Source of the DNA: JBCCTX01 sp964652565
Lineage (GTDB): Bacteria; Bacteroidota; Bacteroidia; J057
NCBI GenBank assembly: GCA_964652565.1
Contig: CAZZEC010000188.1
Coordinates: 1 to 9,885 of the forward strand
Direction of reading: 5' to 3'
DNA length: 9,885 bases
Below are positions 1-4,019 of the stretch, in pieces. The position numbers and the translations under genes are program-made. Under the pieces are notes generated by a model that worked only from the letters and a program-made list of their open reading frames with translations, ran no database searches and had not been told where the DNA came from. Position 1 is the first letter of the stretch. Every line of letters starts with the position of its first letter.

Positions 1-220
1 AAACGCAAAGAAATGTCAATGTTATCATCGAGTGTCTATTGAGCCAGAGAGAACGCCCCAAGAAACGACCTGATAATTAGTATGTATCTCAAGAAATAGT
101 GATAGAAAACGCCCAAAGAAATGTTATTGTTATCATCGAGTGTTTGTTGAGCCAGAGAACGCCCCAAGAAACGACCTGATAATTAGTATGTATCTCAATA
201 GAAAACGCCCAAGATATGTC
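1..220. repeat. Imperfect ~100-bp tandem repeat, two units plus the start of a third
   Basis: Unit 1 (1-106) and unit 2 (107-202) are nearly identical, and a third copy starts at 203 and decays after about 220. The units differ by a CC insertion near the start, AGAGAG versus AGAG near the middle, a few substitutions, and about 10 extra bases (GAAATAGTGA-like) at the end of unit 1. Within each unit the motif AACGCCC(C)AA(A)GAAA occurs twice, giving five occurrences starting at 2, 52, 108, 158 and 204, so the underlying period is near 50 bp. All frames contain stops, so it is non-coding. The array is cut by the window's left edge and may be longer. I do not recognise the family. Confidence 0.85.
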
Positions 221-255
221 CATTAATTAGCTAAACCATCACTTTTTATAGATAC

Positions 256-382
256 ATGGGCTGTCCACATTATTAGAGGTGTGATAATGTGAAAGTGAGG
301 CAGCCCATTTCCTTAATCTCATAGTAATTGCTGCCATCACTACATCAGCGTGTCCTATCCTGGGACACGCTTTCCTTTTTTT
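256..382 (+). ncRNA. Candidate structured small RNA ending in an intrinsic terminator
   Basis: This segment has nested complementarity and no open reading frame. The outer arms ATGGGCTG (256-263) and CAGCCCAT (301-308) are perfectly complementary. They enclose a second perfect 8-bp hairpin, CACATTAT (266-273) with ATAATGTG (284-291) and a 10-nt loop. A linker of about 40 nt follows, then the terminator at 348-382. A TATAGAT sequence (247-253) lies a few bases upstream of the outer stem and could serve as a -10 element; no convincing -33 TTTG is seen. No plus-strand coding gene follows until 2684, so a cis-acting riboswitch is unlikely. It does not show the signature SRP-RNA tetraloop region, nor the tRNA-like and mRNA-like parts of tmRNA. 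It could instead be the structured 3' UTR of a gene left of the window. Confidence 0.4.
348..382 (+). terminator. Rho-independent terminator
   Basis: A perfect 8-bp GC-rich stem, GCGTGTCC (348-355) with GGACACGC (363-370), has a 7-nt loop and is followed directly by TTTCCTTTTTTT. The T-tract lies only on the plus-strand 3' side, so it stops rightward transcription. No rightward coding gene is visible upstream of it in the window. Confidence 0.85.
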
Positions 383-442
383 CGATCAAATTAATAACCT
401 CTTTTGGTAATTTATCCTACGAAAACCACAATTGATCGAAAA
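379..442. repeat. 11-bp perfect inverted repeat TTTTCGATCAA / TTGATCGAAAA
   Basis: TTTTCGATCAA (379-389) and TTGATCGAAAA (432-442) are exact inverted copies separated by 42 bp of AT-rich sequence. The left arm overlaps the end of the T-tract of the preceding terminator. The spacing is wide for a dimeric operator and the spacer shows only very weak internal pairing. It could be a long hairpin, a paired operator, or a chance occurrence in AT-rich DNA; 11 exact bases including the GATC core makes chance less attractive. Confidence 0.45.
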
Positions 443-472
443 TTAAATAATATTATTAAATGAAATAGTACA

Positions 473-504
473 TTTGAATATGTAAGAAATCAAAGTATAT
501 AAAA
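473..504 (+). promoter_or_regulatory. Possible promoter for the second small RNA
   Basis: TTTG (473-476) is followed after 19 bp by TATATAAA (496-503). The spacing matches the -33/-7 arrangement of Bacteroidota promoters, but the downstream box keeps only the TAnnT part of TAnnTTTG. Transcription would start near 508-510, just before three successive stem-loops. Confidence 0.3.
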
Positions 505-507
505 CGC

Positions 508-603
508 TTATATAAAAGATTGTGCTTATAGGAAGCTGATATATATCATTTCCCTAGCATCAGTGTCACGGGAGGAAGTCAAATCGAGGACTTCCTCTTT
601 TTT
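508..603 (+). ncRNA. Candidate ~95-nt small RNA with three stem-loops
   Basis: Three adjacent hairpins can be read on the plus strand. They are TATAA/TTATA (511-515 with 526-530), GGAA-GC-TGATATATATCA-T-TTCC (531-553, whose core is a 12-bp palindrome), and the terminator stem 572-597. TCCC (551-554) and GGGA (570-573) could also pair across the gap before the terminator. The heptamer GCTTATA occurs twice (506-512 and 524-530). The two ATGs in the 383-571 region are followed by stops within two codons, so it encodes no peptide. A possible promoter lies at 473-504. I cannot match it to a named RNA family; it could also be a trailing leader or UTR. Confidence 0.38.
572..603 (+). terminator. Rho-independent terminator
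   Basis: A perfect 9-bp stem, GAGGAAGTC (572-580) with GACTTCCTC (589-597), has an 8-nt loop and is followed by six or more T residues from 598. There is no T-tract on the other side, so it acts on rightward transcripts. It is the second plus-strand terminator here with no coding gene before it. Confidence 0.85.
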
Positions 604-649
604 ATATGGGTAAGATTTAATACAACTACTCTTTTTGGATATACCTTAT

Positions 650-674
650 AAAAAAGAGGAGCACAGCACTCCCC
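650..674 (-). terminator. Terminator of the DUF2892 gene
   Basis: Read on the minus strand, GGGGAGT (674-668) pairs with GCTCCTC (662-656), including two G-T wobbles, around a 5-nt loop. TTTTTT (655-650) follows at once. It lies about 25 bp past the DUF2892 stop codon and closes the leftward cluster. Confidence 0.75.
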
Positions 675-698
675 TTTCCATGCGATACTGACCTAAAC

Positions 699-902
699 CT
701 AATTTTTCTTGTACGTGCGGATACCCAATGCCTTGTAAAGCGGACAAAAACTTACGAATCCCGTGATGAGGAAAATAACTGCAACAACTCCTAAGATAAT
801 AGCTAAGGTGCCGCTAATTACTCCCAAGTAATACAGTACACCTACAGCAACCGCTATCAAAATTCGGATAATACGATCTGCACCGTTCATATTTTTTTTC
901 AT
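699..902 (-). CDS. DUF2892 (YgaP-like) small inner-membrane protein
   Basis: This is a 67-residue protein with two predicted membrane helices (about residues 9-29 and 31-51) and short polar ends. The opening MKKNMNGADRIIR and the post-helix FCPLYKALGI (C53) are typical of the DUF2892 family, whose best known member is the membrane domain of E. coli YgaP. Many family members have a second Cys near the C-terminus; here the tail is RTYKKN with none. The biochemical role of stand-alone DUF2892 proteins is unsettled; the YgaP link points to sulfur or sulfide handling. The gene lies 105 bp downstream of a Crp/Fnr regulator gene on the same strand. It has its own candidate promoter and a CRP-type operator upstream, and a terminator downstream. 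The first ATG is chosen because homologues begin the same way; M5 is an alternative. Confidence 0.85.
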   Translation of the reverse strand: MKKNMNGADRIIRILIAVAVGVLYYLGVISGTLAIILGVVAVIFLITGFVSFCPLYKALGIRTYKKN

Positions 903-950
903 GATGTAAAAATTTATGCAAGTAATGAACTATGTACTTTTGTATATATC

Positions 951-958
951 CCAATTTA
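951..958 (-). promoter_or_regulatory. Candidate -7 box of the DUF2892 gene
   Basis: Minus-strand TAAATTGG (958 to 951) matches TAnnTTTG at all but one fixed position. It would place transcription start near 946, giving a leader of about 44 nt. From that start, the centre of the CRP-type palindrome falls at about -41.5. A nearby TATATA (948-943) is an alternative box. Confidence 0.4.
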
Positions 959-979
959 CTAAAGGAAGCAAGCTGAAAA

Positions 980-995
980 GGTGACAAATGTCACA
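980..995 (-). promoter_or_regulatory. CRP/FNR-type operator
   Basis: On the minus strand this reads TGTGACATTTGTCACC, matching the classical CRP-family consensus TGTGA-N6-TCACA at all but the last base. The core GTGACA-aa-TGTCAC (981-994) is a perfect inverted repeat. It is centred about 86 bp upstream of the DUF2892 start codon and just beyond the stop codon of the Crp/Fnr gene. Its position near -41 from the candidate promoter is typical of class II activation by this family, so the adjacent regulator probably activates the DUF2892 gene. Confidence 0.7.
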
Positions 996-1007
996 TGCGT
1001 TGATAAA

Positions 1008-1631
1008 TTATGGGGATTTCAAACGAATACCTTGATTGCTTTGCTCGATTTTTCCCGCCACTTCGAGCTTCTTTAGCACGCGTGTAATAACTTCTCTGGA
1101 TGAACCTAAATCAGTGGCAATATTTAGGTGAGTGGTAGATACAATATCCATATCGCTACCTTCCAATTGTCTTTCCAGATACTTCAATATCCGATCTTCC
1201 AGCTTGTAAAAAACCAATTGATCTAGTGTGTTCAGTAAATCGAGATATCTCTTTTGATAGAGATCCATGACAAACCTGTTTAAGGAGGGAAATTCTCTTA
1301 GCCAATGTGGGAGCTTTTCAGCAGGAATGATGAGTACTTCTGAGGGTATTTCTACGATGGCGGCAACTTCGCTCGTCTGCTGGTGAATACAACCTGAAAA
1401 CGACATGATACAACTCTCTCCCTCATGAACATAATACAATAAGAAATCTTTGTCTTCTCCTTCTCTCAACACTTTTACTTTTCCCGACACTACAATAGGT
1501 AGCCCAGGAACATAGCTACCCTGTTTTAATAAATAAGATCCTGCTTCAAATTTTCGCAAAAATCCTTCAGACTCCAATCGTTCTAAAAGAGGAGGTTCGA
1601 AATGGGGAATAAGCTTTCTTATCGTTTCCAT
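1008..1631 (-). CDS. Crp/Fnr family transcriptional regulator
   Basis: This is a 207-residue, cytoplasmic, DNA-binding regulator of normal family length. Residues about 15-115 form the cyclic-nucleotide-binding-like beta-roll (GSYLLKQGS, then VVSGKVKVLREG). A dimerisation helix spans about 115-150, and a winged helix-turn-helix about 160-205. The recognition helix contains S178-R179-E180-V-I-T-R184, matching the Arg-Glu-x3-Arg of E. coli CRP (R180, E181, R185) that contacts TGTGA half-sites. In the ligand pocket G71-E72 is present, but the segment after it (QQTSEVAA) lacks the phosphate-binding Arg of cAMP-responsive members, so cAMP is probably not the ligand. C74 and C81 sit seven residues apart in this pocket and could sense redox or a thiol-reactive signal; this is inference. 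There is no N-terminal FNR-type Fe-S cysteine cluster. The ATG overlaps the end of the exporter gene by 13 bp, implying co-transcription. Confidence 0.9.
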   Translation of the reverse strand: METIRKLIPHFEPPLLERLESEGFLRKFEAGSYLLKQGSYVPGLPIVVSGKVKVLREGEDKDFLLYYVHEGESCIMSFSGCIHQQTSEVAAIVEIPSEVLIIPAEKLPHWLREFPSLNRFVMDLYQKRYLDLLNTLDQLVFYKLEDRILKYLERQLEGSDMDIVSTTHLNIATDLGSSREVITRVLKKLEVAGKIEQSNQGIRLKSP

Positions 1632-2533
1632 GATTTTTTGCGGTTATTCATCCATGCATGCAACAGTACGGCACACAATATGATCCCAGCCCCAGCATAG
1701 AATCCCATGTTGAGATCTTCATCTTCATGGAGGATAAAATAGGCCATGAAGATACCATATACAGGTTCGAGATTAATGGCCAAATTTGTTGTAAAAGCTG
1801 ACAGATATATGAGCGCCTTCATCGCCAGGGTATAGGCAAGTGTAGTACATAATAAGGCTAATACCAATAGGTAAAACCAATCCGTACTGCTAGGTATGAC
1901 TTGGGTTTGAGGAAAAAGTTTGAGATACAAAGGACTCATGATGGACAAAAAGAGAACACCTGACATAAATTGGATGAGCGTAATTGCATATATGTTGTGT
2001 TTACTGACGATAGTCTTATTCAACACACTAAATATGGCTGCGAGTATGGCCGAAATAATTGCAATAATCATCCCTACATAATAGTTCTCCCCTGTGAAGC
2101 CAAATATAAACACGAACCCTACGATGACCATACTCCCCAAAATTAGCTCTGGGGCTTTAATTTTGGTTCTGAAAAAAAGCGGCTCAATGATAGCAGTAAA
2201 GAAGCTTGTGGAAGCCAGACAACTGAGGGTAATGCTTGCATTGGAGTATTTAATAGCTTCATAAAATGCGACCCAATGCAAGGTGACCAATATGCCAATT
2301 CCAGCTATTCGTATGAGTTGATCTCTGGAAATCTTTCGGATATGGTTAAAAATAGAAGGAAAAAAACACAGACTAATACCTGTCAAAAACATCCTGTACC
2401 ATACGATTGTAGCTCCCGGCAAATCAATCAGTCGCCCCAATATAGCGGTAAAGCCAAATAACATTACCGCTACGTGAATCATCACATAAGCTTTGGTTAT
2501 CTCTCCAGTGTCAGTTAAATCCAAATTTGACAT
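1619..2533 (-). CDS. EamA/DMT-superfamily transporter
   Basis: This is a 304-residue integral membrane protein with about ten hydrophobic helices arranged as two EamA repeats, the standard size for this superfamily. Repeat 1 spans roughly residues 15-145 and repeat 2 roughly 152-295. The second repeat carries the typical L-E-P-V-Y-G segment (NLEPVYGIFMAYFILHE) near the start of helix 9. Such proteins usually export amino acids, nucleosides or other small metabolites across the inner membrane; the substrate cannot be read from sequence. It is the first gene of a leftward transcript and overlaps the following Crp/Fnr gene. A perfect TATCTTTG box lies 18-25 bp upstream of its start. The C-terminal tail (NNRKKSWKR) is basic and cytoplasmic. 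Confidence 0.88.
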   Translation of the reverse strand: MSNLDLTDTGEITKAYVMIHVAVMLFGFTAILGRLIDLPGATIVWYRMFLTGISLCFFPSIFNHIRKISRDQLIRIAGIGILVTLHWVAFYEAIKYSNASITLSCLASTSFFTAIIEPLFFRTKIKAPELILGSMVIVGFVFIFGFTGENYYVGMIIAIISAILAAIFSVLNKTIVSKHNIYAITLIQFMSGVLFLSIMSPLYLKLFPQTQVIPSSTDWFYLLVLALLCTTLAYTLAMKALIYLSAFTTNLAINLEPVYGIFMAYFILHEDEDLNMGFYAGAGIILCAVLLHAWMNNRKKSWKR

Positions 2534-2550
2534 GAATAATCATTGAACGA

Positions 2551-2558
2551 CAAAGATA
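2551..2558 (-). promoter_or_regulatory. -7 promoter element of the exporter-regulator operon
   Basis: Minus-strand TATCTTTG is an exact match to the Bacteroidota TAnnTTTG element, 18-25 bp upstream of the exporter start codon, implying a leader of only about 13 nt. No clear TTG is seen at -33. A palindrome, TATCA-TTTT-TGATA (2557-2570), abuts the box and could be an operator, but it is AT-rich and uncertain. Confidence 0.5.
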
Positions 2559-2655
2559 TCATTTTTGATAATATCGATACGTGTATGTGATCTATTCCTA
2601 CCTAGAAGAGATAACTAGCGCTTTACAAAGAATCTCTCCCTTACATAGAATTCCT

Positions 2656-2663
2656 TACCTTTG
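2656..2663 (+). promoter_or_regulatory. -7 promoter element of the thioesterase gene
   Basis: TACCTTTG is an exact TAnnTTTG match ending 21 bp before the thioesterase ATG, implying a short leader of about 15 nt. No good -33 TTTG lies at the expected spacing. Together with the 2551-2558 box it forms a divergent promoter pair within about 150 bp. Confidence 0.5.
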
Positions 2664-2683
2664 GGTCCGTTAAGAACTGTTAT

Positions 2684-3139
2684 ATGAGTAAAAAAATAGA
2701 AGAGTTACTGCGAGAATATCCTATAAGAGAAGAGGTAAAGGTCCAATGGGGAGAAATGGACGCATTTCAACATGTAAATGCAACCGTATACTTACGATGG
2801 GCGGAGAGCGCCAGGGTTAACTTTTTCCAGGGGATGCCAAAGACTACATTAAGTATTGAAGGGCAAGGCATTGGACCTATTCTAGGATATATTCAATGTA
2901 AATACATATTCCCGGTTACTTTCCCTGACACCGTGATAATTGGTACACATATTTCGGAATTTAAATCGGATAGAATAAAAATGGACCATTTGATGGTCAG
3001 TTCGACACATTTAAGAGCTGCCGCACTGATAGAAAGCTGGATCGTTACCTACGATTACCAGACACTAGCAAAAACAAATCTGCCCGACGGCTTAGAAACA
3101 GCTATCCGACATTATGAGCTTTCCCACGCTGCCGGATAA
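2684..3139 (+). CDS. Acyl-CoA thioesterase, 4HBT (YbgC/FadM-like) hotdog fold
   Basis: This is a 151-residue cytoplasmic enzyme, of usual length for single-domain 4-hydroxybenzoyl-CoA-thioesterase-like proteins, which hydrolyse acyl-CoA thioesters to free acid and CoA. Residues 21-40 hold the family signature QWGEMDAFQHVNATVYLRWA. D26 corresponds to the catalytic Asp of the 4HBT family, and H30 and N32 are the conserved residues that follow. E41 to F48 (ESARVNFF) starts the long central hotdog helix. There is no signal peptide. The chain-length preference is not evident. It is the only plus-strand protein gene in the window, divergent from the exporter operon. It ends 14 bp before the convergent outer-membrane protein gene, so the two stop codons nearly meet. 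Confidence 0.88.
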   Translation: MSKKIEELLREYPIREEVKVQWGEMDAFQHVNATVYLRWAESARVNFFQGMPKTTLSIEGQGIGPILGYIQCKYIFPVTFPDTVIIGTHISEFKSDRIKMDHLMVSSTHLRAAALIESWIVTYDYQTLAKTNLPDGLETAIRHYELSHAAG

Positions 3140-3153
3140 CGTTTCACATGAAT

Positions 3154-3843
3154 TTATCGACTTAGTTCGACGAGATATCCCATAGAAAGCTGCGTACTCT
3201 GATTGGTGATTTTGTTATTAGGAGAATTGGCAAATGCATCTGTCGCGCCCAGGTGAAAGCGTGCTTCTAGTAGTAATTTACCAACACCTACGGGCGCGGT
3301 CATTCCCAACCCAAATGCAGCACCTACCACCCATCTTTCGAGATAGGCATTGTTTCCTCCCACTGTTAAGATCTCTTCTGCGGGTACCTCCAGCAATGTT
3401 CCATCGACACGTGATATGATAGTTTTACCATCTAAAGCCATGCTGAGTTCTGGTCCAATAAACCCATAAATATTAACTCCTCTCTGTGCTGAAGATAATC
3501 GGAGAAAAAAAGGAATTTCAAGATAATTTACAGAAGTCTGCATCGATTGAGTTTCCATGAGTGGATTGCCATATTGATCACTGACTTGACGAAAGGATAT
3601 AGCATGTGAACCTCGTTGAGTATAAGCTAACTCTGTATATACGCTGACATGTTCTCCTATAAAATATGTGAGTGGAACAGCAATGCTGATTCCCTGAGAA
3701 TTTTTTAACCTGTTTCTTAAAGTTTCTACATTGTAGGTGGACAATTGAAGTCCTCCTCTAATACCTGTGTAAAATTGAGCTTGAACAGTAACCATTGAGC
3801 ATAAAAATCCCAGGATGAAAATTGGAGTTTTCATATTTTTCAT
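3154..3843 (-). CDS. PorT-family outer-membrane beta-barrel protein
   Basis: This is a 229-residue exported protein. Residues 1-22 form a signal peptide (hydrophobic core FILGFLCSMVTV, likely cleavage after QA at 22). The mature part starts FYTGIRGGLQLS and continues with alternating amphipathic strands, including VSVYTELAYTQRG, VNYLEIPFFLRL and a final strand LSMGYLVELSR. The Y-L-E-I-P-x-x-L segment near residue 127 is characteristic of PorT-like/outer-membrane beta-barrel proteins of Bacteroidota, probably an eight-stranded barrel. Most paralogues in this family have no assigned function, so involvement in type IX secretion should not be assumed from the name. The first ATG (MKNMK) is used; M4 would also leave a good signal peptide. 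It follows the acylase gene on the same strand after a 176-bp gap without an obvious terminator. Confidence 0.85.
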   Translation of the reverse strand: MKNMKTPIFILGFLCSMVTVQAQFYTGIRGGLQLSTYNVETLRNRLKNSQGISIAVPLTYFIGEHVSVYTELAYTQRGSHAISFRQVSDQYGNPLMETQSMQTSVNYLEIPFFLRLSSAQRGVNIYGFIGPELSMALDGKTIISRVDGTLLEVPAEEILTVGGNNAYLERWVVGAAFGLGMTAPVGVGKLLLEARFHLGATDAFANSPNNKITNQSTQLSMGYLVELSR

Positions 3844-4019
3844 AGATATGGTTTGGTTTGACTTATGAAATGTGTTGTCTTACGTATTAAAGGAAAAACA
3901 AAGCAAATGCCAGAATTAATGTTTCACGGTGCCAAACCATCATTTATCAGAAAAATGAATAATGATCCGTTAAAACAGACAGGGATACATGGGAGTTTTC
4001 TACCAGCAACCTTTTGCGG

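Noticed and set aside
1..220. CRISPR-like array
   Set aside because: The sequences between the short AACGCCC-type motifs are themselves repeated from unit to unit, so they are not unique spacers, and the motif lengths and spacing vary. No cas gene is visible.
2276..2461. Plus-strand 61-codon ORF inside the EamA gene
   Set aside because: It lies antisense to a clear ten-helix transporter and its translation has no recognisable features. The same applies to the plus-strand ORFs at 3234, 4113, 5439 and 7623, and the minus-strand one at 8921.
3154..3843. Type IX secretion component PorT
   Set aside because: The PorT-like barrel family is large and mostly unrelated to secretion, and no other por/spr/gld gene is nearby.
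3848..3940. 9-bp inverted repeat ATGGTTTGG / CCAAACCAT upstream of the barrel gene
   Set aside because: The arms are 75 bp apart with no supporting structure or promoter relation; chance is a sufficient explanation.
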